Source: a virus
Reading direction: 5' to 3' (one strand)
Virus record (IMG/VR): IMGVR_UViG_3300010403_000002
Location: 1-64,000 of that record
DNA length: 64,000 nucleotides
Of this stretch, positions 1 to 9,595 are shown in pieces; the first letter of the stretch is position 1, and each line of letters begins with the position of its first letter. The translations under genes and the position numbers were made by a program. The notes beneath the pieces were generated by a model. The model did not search any database. It was given only the letters and a program-made list of their open reading frames with translations, and had not been told where the DNA came from.

Positions 1-3000
1 AGCCATCACGCTGCCCGCGACCACCGACAGTTCAAACCCCAACGCGCGGTATGTGGTCAGGTTCTACAGCACGAACAACACCCCGCTGGCTTTCTGGCAG
101 TGCCCATCGAGCGCAACTGAGCTACGCCTGCCACCTACGGTCAACAACTGGGCTGACCTCTGCACCTACAACGGCTCGGTGATCAGCGCGCCGAATGCTT
201 CCGCTTACACCAAAGACGAATTCAATCAGATGCATCCGTCCTGTGCGGAGGGGAAGTTGGTGGGCTACACGAGCGCTGGCCTGACGCAGACCTGCATTAC
301 CCCTGGTACAGGTCTGCAACTGACCGGCAACACGCTCAACGCCGCGGGCGGCGGCAGCGGCTCGGCTCCGGCAGGTTCGGGCACTGAGCTGCAAATCCGA
401 CAGGACGCGATTACACTGGGCGCGCTCCTCAATAGCGCGAGCAGTGGCAGCAGTTTGGCGCTGGGTGGTGCGGTCAACGCCTCCGCTTTGCTCACGCTCA
501 ACAGCACGACCAAGGGCTTCCTGCCGCCACGGATGACAACCACGCAAAGGGATGCGATTGCCAGTCCGACGCAGGGGCTGATCATCCACAACACGACGAC
601 TGAGCAGTTAAACGGCTATGTCAAGGCGACTGATGGCACGAGCCGCTGGCAGACCCTCATCGGCGACAACCTCACGCTGCAAAACCCGCATGTGGGCGCA
701 CCCGACACTGCCATCAGCTATGGCCTCGCCTGGAACTTCGTCACTGCGGGTACCAGCACAGCACCCAACTTCTCGACTGAGGTCGGGCAGTCGCTGGCCA
801 TGTATGTGACCAATGGTCAAAACGACATTGACCAGGCGGGCAAGAAAACCTATCAAGTGCAGAGTCTTACGATGAATGCGCGCGGGTCTGGCCAGCGTGT
901 TGCGCGCGGTCTGGCGCTCAACTGCTTTGGTGTAGGGGATTGCATCGGCGAGGACATGACTATCACGATGGCCGGGAGTCTGTCATCGAGCGGGGACGAG
1001 GGTTTCAAGTGGCAGCGATTCGCCATCCAAGAACTGAATGGACTGCAATACTCAACCGTCACTTCAATTCCGGCGCAGGCGACCATTAACACCACGCTGA
1101 GTGGCGCGGTCACGCGAAATATTAGCGAGCAGCCCGTCCCGGTCGGCTCATCAGCGGGCGTGGTGGCCGGCCAGTGGATGATTGTGGACGACGGCGCCCC
1201 AACCTCGACGGGCTACAAACGCTCGGAAGCGGTGAAGGTGACAGCGGTGCCGGATGGCACGCATATCACCGGCGTCTTTACGCATAACCACGACGCGGGC
1301 GCTGTAGTTGTTCCGGCGACCGTGCTGGTGGTGAGCAGCACGAACAATTGGGGGCCAGGGCGAACACTGGTCAATATGAGTGCGACCGCCTATACGACAG
1401 GCACCGCGCGCTGTAATCCCTGCGGCGATGGCGCGATGATTGTCGGTAGTGGCACATCGTGGGCTAGCAATATGCTCACCGGCGGGACGGCCAACAACCC
1501 CGGTGCAATCAGTTTTGAGGCTGACGACGTGACGACTTCGCCGTTCAGCCCAAGTAGCCGCCTGCGTGCGTGGTATCCGATACTACAAGTCAACAGCAGC
1601 GTTTCGCTCTCTAACTATCGGGCGAGTCAGGTCGGGCAGGGCGCTAACTACTACGGACTGGCCACCAGCCTGGGCAATTACACAATCCGCCCTGCTGCGC
1701 GACTGATGTCGTTCGACTCGATCAACGATTACTTTGCCCAAACTGTCGTCTTGTCTCCGAATAGTTTTACCTGGCAAGTGGGCGACATCGTAGAACTGGC
1801 ACACTCGACATCGTTCGATGGCGGGGGTGCAACCTGGGACTTCAAAATGTATTTGCCCGGGCAGACGTATCGCGATGGTTTGAACATTCGCAACTCAGGG
1901 ATGCGCGATTTTGCAACGGGGCTGACAATCGGCATCTATCCGGCGTCCACGCCGCAAGGATGGTGGACGACAGGGGCCGACATCAGCGGGCGCTCTACAG
2001 GGTTAAGGGTTGGCAGTGAAGGTAATGCCATCTCAATCAACTCGACCGACAACATTACCAATCCGGCTGGTAAGATTTCGTGGTCTATTGGCCCATCAAT
2101 TCAGTATTCAAGTACCAACGGGGGGCTGCTCATTGATCCATTTGCTGGCGGGGCGAACAGCTTAGCCTTTAAGCATCCGTCAGTCATCAGCGAAAGCCTA
2201 CCCCGCGCCGAGTTTACTGGCACCTGGCTCCTGCAAGGCGTTGGCTCAAACAATCCCTACTTACAGTTGAACGGTCAAAGCAGCCGTGTGTATCGTCTGC
2301 AATCCGATGGTGCAGCTACCAATGCACTCACTGCGCGAGTTTCCGTTGATGGTGGTTCGACCTGGGGCGATGTTTGGCGCTGGGGCAGTGAGGGTTTGAA
2401 TGTATTAAAGACGGTCACCGCTACCAACGGCTCGAACTGGCCCAGCTACAAGCAGATCTTTACCGCTTCCATTTATAACGGGTCAGCCGCCGTTGACAAA
2501 ACATGGTTCTTTAGGGTTGACCCACTCAGTAACTCAGCCAATGCTGACCAGAAATGGAGCGTGTGGCGCCCTACTTCCAATGCGAGCTTTCCCGTCGCCA
2601 TATTATCGGCTGAAACATCTGGCAAATTCACCTTCGGCATACAAGACCCGCTAGGTGGGGGCATAGAAGCCGTCAGAGCCGCTGTGTTTGACCCGACTGG
2701 CATTACGGCAGGGCAGACGCGCACCTACACGATGCCTGACGTTTCGGCCACGCTGGCCACGCGCACGGGCACATTTGTCACCGACAACTGCGTCAAGGTG
2801 GATGCCAATAAGAATTTCATTGACGCGGGCGTGACTTGTGGCGGTGGCGGTGGTGGTGGCGGCTCGGTGACGAGCATCACGGCGGGCGCGGGTCTCCAAT
2901 CCTCAACCACAAACCCCATCACCACCTCTGGCGCGCTCAGCATCGTCACTGGCGGGGTGACGAATGCGATGTTGGCCGGTTCGATCACTGACGACAAGCT

Positions 3001-3820
3001 GAACACGATCTCGACCCCTGGTAGGGTCAATGCCTCAGCGTTGGGTGGCACGATTGCGGCGGGGGTGTTTCCGACCCTGACCGGTGACGTGACGACGCCG
3101 GGCGCGTCGCTGGTGACCACCATCGCCAACGATGCGGTAACGTTCGCCAAGATGGCCAACCTGGCCACGAACCGGCTGATTGGGCGCTCGACTGCTGGCA
3201 CGGGCGACCCTGAAGCCATCACACCTGGCTCCACACTCTCGCTCGCTGCTGGCACGCTCGACGTAGCCAACCAGGGCATCACCTTTGCCAAGTTCCAGAA
3301 CATCGCAACCGCGCGGGTGCTGGGACGCTCGACGGCGGGCAGCGGCTCGGTCGAAGAGATCAACATCGGCACAGGTTTAGCGATTATTGCTGGCACGCTC
3401 TCCGCAACGGGGGGTGGGACGGCCATCACGGTCAAGGACGAAGGCTCGACGCTTGGCACTGCTGACACGATAGACCTGGTGGGCGCAGGCGTGACAGGCA
3501 CTTTCGCTGGCACGACTCTGACGATCACGGTTCCTGGCGCCGGTACGCCGACGTTTGGCTACGCGGCGGTGACGGGTGCGACCTACACAATCTCAGGAAG
3601 TGACAATTTCCTGAAGTGTGACACATCGTCAAACGCGATCACTATCAGCATCGGCGCGAGTGGTACGGCTGGCCGTCCGCTGAGGGTGTGGAAGTCTTCG
3701 ACGGACACAAACATTTGCACGATTTCGGATGGCACAAATTCTTATCAGATTTACGCACCTGGGGGCGTCTATGATTTTGTTGGCTCAGGTAGCGCATGGC
3801 TGGCTAGCCTTTCGAACTAG
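1..3820 (+). CDS. Tail-fibre-like repeat protein, 5' end cut by window edge
   Basis: The reading frame is open from base 2, so the true start lies outside the window and the internal GTG at 53 is probably not the start. About 1270 residues are visible. They are rich in Gly, Ser, Thr and Ala, with a segment of the LNSTTKGFLPPRMTTTQRD type that is common in phage fibres and adhesins. A nine-Gly linker lies near residue 950. Two copies of an A(V/I)TFAK-LIGRSTAGTG-type fibre repeat follow, at nt 3130-3270 and 3270-3390. The C-terminus has a compact beta-rich domain ending in FVGSGSAWLASLSN. It is likely a receptor-binding or fibre component, first of the plus-strand fibre cluster. Whether it has a signal peptide like its neighbours cannot be seen. 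Confidence 0.8.
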   Translation, partial: AITLPATTDSSNPNARYVVRFYSTNNTPLAFWQCPSSATELRLPPTVNNWADLCTYNGSVISAPNASAYTKDEFNQMHPSCAEGKLVGYTSAGLTQTCITPGTGLQLTGNTLNAAGGGSGSAPAGSGTELQIRQDAITLGALLNSASSGSSLALGGAVNASALLTLNSTTKGFLPPRMTTTQRDAIASPTQGLIIHNTTTEQLNGYVKATDGTSRWQTLIGDNLTLQNPHVGAPDTAISYGLAWNFVTAGTSTAPNFSTEVGQSLAMYVTNGQNDIDQAGKKTYQVQSLTMNARGSGQRVARGLALNCFGVGDCIGEDMTITMAGSLSSSGDEGFKWQRFAIQELNGLQYSTVTSIPAQATINTTLSGAVTRNISEQPVPVGSSAGVVAGQWMIVDDGAPTSTGYKRSEAVKVTAVPDGTHITGVFTHNHDAGAVVVPATVLVVSSTNNWGPGRTLVNMSATAYTTGTARCNPCGDGAMIVGSGTSWASNMLTGGTANNPGAISFEADDVTTSPFSPSSRLRAWYPILQVNSSVSLSNYRASQVGQGANYYGLATSLGNYTIRPAARLMSFDSINDYFAQTVVLSPNSFTWQVGDIVELAHSTSFDGGGATWDFKMYLPGQTYRDGLNIRNSGMRDFATGLTIGIYPASTPQGWWTTGADISGRSTGLRVGSEGNAISINSTDNITNPAGKISWSIGPSIQYSSTNGGLLIDPFAGGANSLAFKHPSVISESLPRAEFTGTWLLQGVGSNNPYLQLNGQSSRVYRLQSDGAATNALTARVSVDGGSTWGDVWRWGSEGLNVLKTVTATNGSNWPSYKQIFTASIYNGSAAVDKTWFFRVDPLSNSANADQKWSVWRPTSNASFPVAILSAETSGKFTFGIQDPLGGGIEAVRAAVFDPTGITAGQTRTYTMPDVSATLATRTGTFVTDNCVKVDANKNFIDAGVTCGGGGGGGGSVTSITAGAGLQSSTTNPITTSGALSIVTGGVTNAMLAGSITDDKLNTISTPGRVNASALGGTIAAGVFPTLTGDVTTPGASLVTTIANDAVTFAKMANLATNRLIGRSTAGTGDPEAITPGSTLSLAAGTLDVANQGITFAKFQNIATARVLGRSTAGSGSVEEINIGTGLAIIAGTLSATGGGTAITVKDEGSTLGTADTIDLVGAGVTGTFAGTTLTITVPGAGTPTFGYAAVTGATYTISGSDNFLKCDTSSNAITISIGASGTAGRPLRVWKSSTDTNICTISDGTNSYQIYAPGGVYDFVGSGSAWLASLSN

Positions 3821-3851
3821 CAAGGCGCGGGCGGCATTCATTTCCGTAGAG

Positions 3852-4484
3852 CTATCGTGAGTGTTGGCTGTGACTGTGAAACCGGCGCGGTGCGGTGGTC
3901 TCAGGCTGAACGAGTGTCACATCTGGAATAGAGTAATCGCTATCAACTCTGAATGGAGAAATATCGAATTCGAGTTGCGGGGGACGAGTGGGAACAGGAC
4001 GCCAACTGTGATTGCCATCCCACCCAATCACCGTTGCGAAAATTGTCCACCGTTGAAACGGCTGCCAGTCGCTAGCGAACACCGCGTGCTGTATGTAACT
4101 CCCAGCGTCAGAGCAGCAGTGTTCGGTTTCGTAGATCATTAATACCGGGGCGTTCGGGTTATCCAGGCGAAACGATTTTGCGCCCTTGATCAAGGTGAGG
4201 CCGTATCTCTCGCAAGCAAGTTGCACGTCAACATAGTTCGCCTTGTATGGTATCCAAGACAGGTCTTCGGTTCTGCCCATATAAGCTAGCCCTGTGGCAA
4301 ATGCGCGTCTTAAGCATCCGCCAGACGACTGGCGCGTAAGCCCGCGCACAGTGGTAGCTAGCGACTCGTCGGAGTCAACGATAGGCATGGGAGCTACCTT
4401 GTTGGTGCTCGCCACGCCAAGTTGGAAACTTAAGGAGCAGCAAGCGATCAGTAATGCCAGGGCGCTCAGTATTGTGTATTTCAT
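3852..4484 (-). CDS. Secreted protein, possible papain-like fold (moron)
   Basis: This gene encodes 210 residues starting with a signal peptide (MKYTILSALALLIACCS); the Cys pair might act as a lipobox, although the context is not canonical. The mature part has Cys57 in a GGCLRRAFA segment and His133 in IQHAVFASD, separated by a hydrophobic VLMIY strand. That order recalls papain-like C39-type peptidases, but the resemblance is weak. The gene runs against the late plus-strand fibre genes and starts 35 bp from the divergent gene at 4520, so it looks like an independently expressed moron. No firm function can be given. Confidence 0.6.
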   Translation of the reverse strand: MKYTILSALALLIACCSLSFQLGVASTNKVAPMPIVDSDESLATTVRGLTRQSSGGCLRRAFATGLAYMGRTEDLSWIPYKANYVDVQLACERYGLTLIKGAKSFRLDNPNAPVLMIYETEHCCSDAGSYIQHAVFASDWQPFQRWTIFATVIGWDGNHSWRPVPTRPPQLEFDISPFRVDSDYSIPDVTLVQPETTAPRRFHSHSQHSR

Positions 4485-4519
4485 GGCCTAATTCTACCAT
4501 CTACCAAGGAACTCAGATA

Positions 4520-5125
4520 ATGAAAAAGACACTGATTTTATTGGCTCTTTGCCTGAGTCTCTGCGCAAGCCTTGCTCAGGCTGGATTGGCTCAATCGCCC
4601 AGCGGTGAAGCCTTACCGATACCATGGAGCATTGCGCCTACGCCGTTTGGGCCACAACAGGTGGTAATGGGCTGTCTTGTGTATCACCCTGGGGTGATTT
4701 GTGATTATTATGAGCGGCGACCCGCGCAAGACCCAGTAGCTAAGTGGTTACGTGGCGTAGGCGGCGCGGGCACGGGCACGCCTGAAGAGATTCCGGTTGC
4801 TAGGACGTTTGGCGTGGGTATAGACGGTGGCGGTGGTGGCCCAGTCGCCAGCATCACGGCGGGCGGGCAAGCCGGTAGAACGATTGGCATAGATGCGCAC
4901 CTCGCCGAATGGGTTGAGGAATCCTACATGGAGAATGGTAAGCTGATTCTGGTCAAGCGCGGCATCAGCACTCCGTCACTTACGACGTGCGCAGGAACGG
5001 ATTGCTTCGGCGAGCAAGCTTGGAAGGAAATCTATACCGCCAAGGACGGCCAGATAGTGCTTGAGCGCATCATCAGAGGCAAGATTATTCCTGCGCAGGC
5101 TGAGCGGGTAGAGTGGCCGGAGTGA
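4520..5125 (+). CDS. Secreted hypothetical protein of fibre cluster
   Basis: The product has 201 residues. The start was chosen at the ATG that begins a clear Sec signal peptide (MKKTLILLALCLSLCASLAQA); the upstream in-frame extension has no signal-like features. The mature protein has a Gly-rich stretch (DGGGGGPVASITAGGQAG) like the linkers of the neighbouring fibres, four to five Cys residues and a charged C-terminus. It is not assignable to a known family. Its linker and position suggest a small fibre-associated or accessory surface protein. Confidence 0.7.
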   Translation: MKKTLILLALCLSLCASLAQAGLAQSPSGEALPIPWSIAPTPFGPQQVVMGCLVYHPGVICDYYERRPAQDPVAKWLRGVGGAGTGTPEEIPVARTFGVGIDGGGGGPVASITAGGQAGRTIGIDAHLAEWVEESYMENGKLILVKRGISTPSLTTCAGTDCFGEQAWKEIYTAKDGQIVLERIIRGKIIPAQAERVEWPE

Positions 5126-5131
5126 TGGCTA

Positions 5132-5491
5132 TTACTGTCCAGCTATGCGCTTTTGCACGGCTGAACGCTGTACGCATAGCCGGGCTTGAAACTCATCTTC
5201 GGCGCGCTTCAGCTTGGTCTCGAATGTTACAAGACGCTGGCAGGAAGGTAACGAGCGACGAAGCTCAGACCACGCAGGCGTGCCGACCGACACGCTTTCA
5301 CTTTTCTCCACTGTCTCGTTGCATTGCGATGCTAGCACCCTTGTGGTCAATGTTAGCTCTTCAATGAGTGCCGGGTAAAGCGTTACGTCAGACACAAGAT
5401 AGGTTGGTTGGACTTCCTGGGAAGTGCCTGACGCAACCAAGATATAGCCGCACAGTAGGACTGTGCATAATGTTGTAATTAGGTGTTTCAT
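5132..5491 (-). CDS. Small secreted protein (moron)
   Basis: The product has 119 residues. The start at 5491 is preceded by a good Shine-Dalgarno (GGAG, 5 nt upstream) and begins a signal peptide (MKHLITTLCTVLLCGYILVASG); the longer in-frame ORF to 5590 lacks such a site. The mature part is alpha-helical and charged, with three Cys residues and no recognised family. It lies tail-to-tail with the plus-strand gene ending at 5125, so it is one of several minus-strand insertions in the fibre cluster. Confidence 0.6.
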   Translation of the reverse strand: MKHLITTLCTVLLCGYILVASGTSQEVQPTYLVSDVTLYPALIEELTLTTRVLASQCNETVEKSESVSVGTPAWSELRRSLPSCQRLVTFETKLKRAEDEFQARLCVQRSAVQKRIAGQ

Positions 5492-5574
5492 TTGCTCTCC
5501 TTGTGGCATCAAGTGTGCGATTAACAGCCTGCTGAGTATACCTGTCCACCGAAGCGATAACAATGAAAACTGAA

Positions 5575-5763
5575 CTATTTCTTGTTGCATTGCTCGCAGC
5601 TAAATTGAAGATAGTCGTCGTTATTTGGAGGCGGTGTAGGCATAGGGCCAGACCGTAACTTGCCAAAACTCTTGAATCCCTCAGTCTCATACTGACCGAC
5701 CAGTATGAGACCGCCGTCGATCTGAAGCTTTACTACCATAGCGTCGAATTCTTCATTGTTCAT
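5575..5763 (-). CDS. Small hypothetical protein
   Basis: The product has 62 residues and starts MNNEEFDAMVVKLQID. It has no signal peptide and a C-terminal CEQCNKK. Shine-Dalgarno support is weak. It lies between the divergent tailspike gene (5784, plus) and the secreted protein gene at 5132-5491. The N-terminus looks like a plausible folded beta unit, but it could be spurious. Confidence 0.4.
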   Translation of the reverse strand: MNNEEFDAMVVKLQIDGGLILVGQYETEGFKSFGKLRSGPMPTPPPNNDDYLQFSCEQCNKK

Positions 5764-5783
5764 AGTCTGATTTTACCATCACA

Positions 5784-7961
5784 ATGACATTCAAAGCACT
5801 TCTTTTCGTATTATTCTCAGTGCTGGGGCTAGCTCTGCCCGCATCCGCCCAATCACGCTTCTTGCCACGGTTGGCTGATGATCCCTTCCGCCCAGCGCAG
5901 CCTGTCGTCAAGTACGAGACAATCCGTGCCGCGCGTGTGACGCCAATAGCGGTGCAGAACTCGGTGCTGGGGCGCGTGTTTCACGTGACAGCGTTCGGTG
6001 CTAAGGGCGATGGTACGACCAACGACACGCCCGCTATTATGAAGGCAGTGGCTGCCGTGAATGCGAATGGTGGCAGCGGCATTGTTGAATTCCCATCAGG
6101 TACGTTCTTGTTGACGCCGGGCAATCCGGCGAGCGATTCAACAAACTTTATGGTGACAGGCTCGGCGGGCGTGATGCTCAACTTCACGGCTACCAACAGC
6201 ACCGTGCGCCTGTCACCCGCGACCACGATCAAAGTTGTAGCCAGTTACCTCTGCCAGAACGCGGCGGGGCAGTTCGCCTCCTGCACGCAGACCCTGTTTG
6301 GCACGTCTGCCTCACCTCTCGCCAACTTCCGCATCCAGGGCAACGGCGGCAAGATCACATGGGCGACCGACACGGAGAACGGCAGCGGCTCGTCTGCTGC
6401 GCGCGTGACGGTGTTAAACGGGGCGAATGAGTTTTACTTTTTGCGCGGCAGCTACCGAGATCCGGAATGGCGCGATTTCGAGACGCAGGACTTCCCGCGC
6501 AACATTGCTCTCGATGGCGGCTACACTGATGGTAGTGGCAACACGCTCACCGATGCGCGCGTTTCCAACTGCAAATTTACTAATTATGGAGGAGCAGGAC
6601 ACGACTTAAACTCCTACTGGCAGGGGGGCAATACAGTCACGGATTGCCTATTTGAATCGCATCGTCAATGGGCATCACACGAGGTGTATCTTGGCGCGGC
6701 CAAGATAGGCAATCGGTTCGTTCGGTGCAAATTCAAGCGGTCAAATGCTGATGCTTCGCTAACTAACAAGTATGCCCTTCAGAGCTACAGTGAGGGCGGT
6801 AGCGGGGATGTGGCAGGCTTGTTGGTGGAAGATTGCGACTTTGAGGGATGGATTGCCGCAGTGCTGGTGCAGCATGCAAATATCTCGGTCTCTGGCAAGG
6901 TCGTGCGTGATGTCCAGTTCGTCAGATGTAAATTCACAGGCGATGGTACGAACACGGCGATGGCAATGGTGGACCCGAACGATTGTAGTGTCGCTTATTG
7001 CACTTTCGATAACTACCTGACGGGTATCAGCGCGACGAACGGCACGGTGAGCGGGAGCAACTTCACGGTCATCCACAACAAGTTCAAGACCGTCAAAAAC
7101 TGGGTCATTACCGGCTCAGCAATCGCCGACTCCCACGTCACCGACAACTACGGCACTACGCCGATAGTGGGTGGTGTGCTCTTTAATTGCCAGGGCAAGC
7201 GTGGCCACATCAACCGCAACCACGCCATCAACGCAGGCGGTAGTGGGACGGTGGGATTTTACATTGCGGGGGACGGCACAGAGGCGGTCGGCAATGAAAT
7301 CTTCACCGACAACAGTGTCGCCTATACCGAACTCTTTGACTTCCTGTCCGGGGCGGGCTGGACGTTCGCTGGCAATGTGGTCAACTCGAACGCCTCCGGC
7401 TACTCGCTCTTCAGTGGCAGTGATTTCAAAATCATCGGCAACACGTTCTCGGAGCGCACCATCGTCGCCGCGGGAGCCACCGGTAACAATCTCGTCTCGG
7501 AGAACATTTTCAACGGCTCGCGCGGCAAGCCTGAGATGCGCGGCACGGCCAACTTCATCAACAACGTTGCGATCAATGGCCCTTACGTTGCGACGGGCAG
7601 CGACGCCGCTGGCTTCAAGAACGCGCGCGGCAACACTTGGAATTCCTCAAACCTAATTGATACGGTCATTGCCAACGCCACAGGCACCTACACGCCGCAC
7701 ACCAATCTGTATGCGGTGTTTGCGCTCACACTGACGGGCAACACGACGATTGCCGCCTCGGAGACCACGCCGACCGACGGGCGCGCGATTACATTCATTC
7801 TCACCGAAGACGGCGTTGGTGGGCGCACCATTACCTGGAATTCTCAATATATCGTCAGTTGCACGCTCTCCACCGGGGCAAATGTGCGCAACACCGTCTC
7901 GTTTATCTACAACGCCACGCTGGGCAAGTACGTGCAGACAGGCTGCACGACTGGCCTGTAA
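5784..7961 (+). CDS. Tailspike-like beta-helix protein with signal peptide
   Basis: The 725-residue product begins with a Sec signal peptide (MTFKALLFVLFSVLGLALPASAQ, cut after AQ). Residues about 65-110 carry the pectate_lyase_3 signature (VTAFGAKGDGTTNDTPAI). A long right-handed beta-helix with repeating N-x-F/C-x-F rungs follows to about residue 610. The C-terminal domain of about 80 residues has the ALTLTGNTTI...GGRTITWN pattern seen at the ends of many phage fibres. Family knowledge suggests a polysaccharide-binding or -degrading tailspike. The signal peptide is unexpected for a virion protein assembled in the cytoplasm, so a secreted depolymerase is the alternative. Confidence 0.85.
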   Translation: MTFKALLFVLFSVLGLALPASAQSRFLPRLADDPFRPAQPVVKYETIRAARVTPIAVQNSVLGRVFHVTAFGAKGDGTTNDTPAIMKAVAAVNANGGSGIVEFPSGTFLLTPGNPASDSTNFMVTGSAGVMLNFTATNSTVRLSPATTIKVVASYLCQNAAGQFASCTQTLFGTSASPLANFRIQGNGGKITWATDTENGSGSSAARVTVLNGANEFYFLRGSYRDPEWRDFETQDFPRNIALDGGYTDGSGNTLTDARVSNCKFTNYGGAGHDLNSYWQGGNTVTDCLFESHRQWASHEVYLGAAKIGNRFVRCKFKRSNADASLTNKYALQSYSEGGSGDVAGLLVEDCDFEGWIAAVLVQHANISVSGKVVRDVQFVRCKFTGDGTNTAMAMVDPNDCSVAYCTFDNYLTGISATNGTVSGSNFTVIHNKFKTVKNWVITGSAIADSHVTDNYGTTPIVGGVLFNCQGKRGHINRNHAINAGGSGTVGFYIAGDGTEAVGNEIFTDNSVAYTELFDFLSGAGWTFAGNVVNSNASGYSLFSGSDFKIIGNTFSERTIVAAGATGNNLVSENIFNGSRGKPEMRGTANFINNVAINGPYVATGSDAAGFKNARGNTWNSSNLIDTVIANATGTYTPHTNLYAVFALTLTGNTTIAASETTPTDGRAITFILTEDGVGGRTITWNSQYIVSCTLSTGANVRNTVSFIYNATLGKYVQTGCTTGL

Positions 7962-7977
7962 TTACACAAAGGAACCT

Positions 7978-8499
7978 ATGAAACGCATTTTCTTTCTGAC
8001 TGTTTTCTGCTGTCTCTCATTTAGCGCCTTTGCGCAAACACCGAACGGCCCCGCAGCCAAACCTGCGCCTACGAAGTCTGAGACTGCGGACAATACGACA
8101 TATCTGCCTATACGCACTGACAAGCAAGCTAGAGCGGGTGCCGCGGGCGATCAGAGCCTGAAGGCGTATGGCAAGGGCGACGAAATCACGAGCGATCCAC
8201 CAAAGCTCACCCCTGCCGAGCAAGAGGCGGGCAAGCTCCTCTCAAAAGACATCACCACCGCGCAGCAACTGTTGCAGGCAGCGCAGAAGATCATTGATAA
8301 AGGGATCGGTGACGCTGATGTCGAATTGTATATGTACAGGTCGCGCGAGCAGCAGCTCAACATCTTGAAGGGGCTAGACGTGCAGAAGGAGAAATGGTTC
8401 GCCAGTGTGTGGCAGAGGTCGGGTTGTGATCAATGCGCGGTTGATCTTAAGACAGGGGCGCTCACGAAGCCTGCGCCAGCCGAGGCTCCGAAGAAGTAA
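7978..8499 (+). CDS. Secreted helical protein of fibre cluster
   Basis: The product has 173 residues. ATG 7978 has an AAGGA site 6 nt upstream and opens a signal peptide (MKRIFFLTVFCCLSFSAFAQ). The mature protein has a Pro/Ala-rich linker, then a helical region (LTPAEQEAGKLLSKDITTAQ) and a CDQC pair near the C-terminus. The last 38 nt overlap the convergent GT-C-like gene tail to tail. No family is recognised; it could be a periplasmic chaperone or fibre accessory protein. Confidence 0.65.
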   Translation: MKRIFFLTVFCCLSFSAFAQTPNGPAAKPAPTKSETADNTTYLPIRTDKQARAGAAGDQSLKAYGKGDEITSDPPKLTPAEQEAGKLLSKDITTAQQLLQAAQKIIDKGIGDADVELYMYRSREQQLNILKGLDVQKEKWFASVWQRSGCDQCAVDLKTGALTKPAPAEAPKK

Positions 8500-9595
8500 C
8501 TGCCCGTTTGCGGGGAAGGCCGAGCGCCTGGATGCTGACATACAGACTCAGCGCGGCTAGGCCAAAGTGGAAGGCCGCACGCAGCACAAAGGGCAGGGCC
8601 GAAATGCCCGTGCCGGTGTGGGCGTATCCAACGGCGACGAAACCGACGAGCAGGGCTGTATAAAGGGTGCGTGCGTTGGCGAGCGAGACCGTGCCTGCAA
8701 CAACCAGCGCAAACGGTAGGAATAAAACCACACTGCGCTCCAAGTCGCCGCAGAAACTAATTGGCAGCGCGAGCAGCAGCGCGGCGCAACAGCGCGTAAA
8801 GGTTGACATCGTGCCTGCACGCCATGCCCGAAAAACTCCGACCGCTGCTAATAGGTAAATGGGCCAAAGCGCCGTCCAGAGCGTCAGGAGCAACGCCTGC
8901 GCTGCGCGCAGCACTCCGAGATCATAGAACGGCTGCAAATTATAGGTAAGGGCATAGCGCAGAAAGTCGCCCTGGGTGTCCACTCCTTGCGGGGTGCCAC
9001 GCATGCCAAGCCAGACTGCGAGCGGTAACAGCAGAAGCCACAGCAGCGACCTGCGCAGCGGGTAGGCACAAGCCGCCCAGGGCAACAGTAGCAGGATGCC
9101 GTACTCCTTGGTGAGCGCCGCCAGACAGACCAGCGGCAGTGCCAACAGCGCGCGCTCACTTTGCAAACAAAGCGCGATCAGGCAGGCAAGCAGGAGTAAC
9201 AGCGGGTCGGTCAAAATCGGTTGCCCGCCGTAGCGCGCGATTTGCAGCGCCACGCCGAGTAACAACACGGCTTGTGGGAAGAGTGGCACAGCGGCGCGCT
9301 GAAGTAGCAGCCAGAGAGCGCAGAGGGCCGCAAGTAGGCAGAGCGGCGTGGTCAGTCGAAAAGCGGTCAGGGTGTCGGTGTTGAACAGTGCCGCCAAGTG
9401 TCCGGCCAGCCAGGGCACGACCACGCGCAAGTTGTAAGGTGAACCCACTTGGCCACCTGCGGCCATCAGGTTGTAATAGTAGCTATCCCACCCGACGCGG
9501 TGGGAGCCGCCTGCGTAGAAGAACAAGTAGCAGTAGTGCGCCGCGCCAGCGACGAGCGCGACGAATAGCGGCCAGAGCTGGCGGTGTTTGGTCAT
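8462..9595 (-). CDS. Polytopic GT-C-like glycosyltransferase candidate
   Basis: The 377-residue product has about nine to ten hydrophobic helices. A loop after helix 1 carries GWDSYYYNLMAAGG and the LRVVVPWLAG segment, and an internal LTKEYG motif follows helix 5. Both patterns recall GT-C-fold lipid-linked sugar transferases (ArnT or mannosyltransferase type). In phages such enzymes change host surface glycans and so block superinfection. The start codon overlaps the stop of a 31-residue membrane peptide (ATGA), implying translational coupling. It is moron-like: antisense to the late fibre genes. Assignment to GT-C is by pattern only. Confidence 0.6.
   Translation of the reverse strand: MTKHRQLWPLFVALVAGAAHYCYLFFYAGGSHRVGWDSYYYNLMAAGGQVGSPYNLRVVVPWLAGHLAALFNTDTLTAFRLTTPLCLLAALCALWLLLQRAAVPLFPQAVLLLGVALQIARYGGQPILTDPLLLLLACLIALCLQSERALLALPLVCLAALTKEYGILLLLPWAACAYPLRRSLLWLLLLPLAVWLGMRGTPQGVDTQGDFLRYALTYNLQPFYDLGVLRAAQALLLTLWTALWPIYLLAAVGVFRAWRAGTMSTFTRCCAALLLALPISFCGDLERSVVLFLPFALVVAGTVSLANARTLYTALLVGFVAVGYAHTGTGISALPFVLRAAFHFGLAALSLYVSIQALGLPRKRAVTSSEPRLAQAS

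Noticed and set aside
122-589. 155-codon minus-strand ORF
   Set aside because: Arg-rich shadow of the fibre reading frame with no ribosome-binding site or domain.
2725-3528. 267-codon minus-strand ORF
   Set aside because: It is antisense to the fibre gene, Val/Pro/Ala-rich as expected for the complement of Gly/Thr/Ala-rich fibre codons, with no start site or motif.
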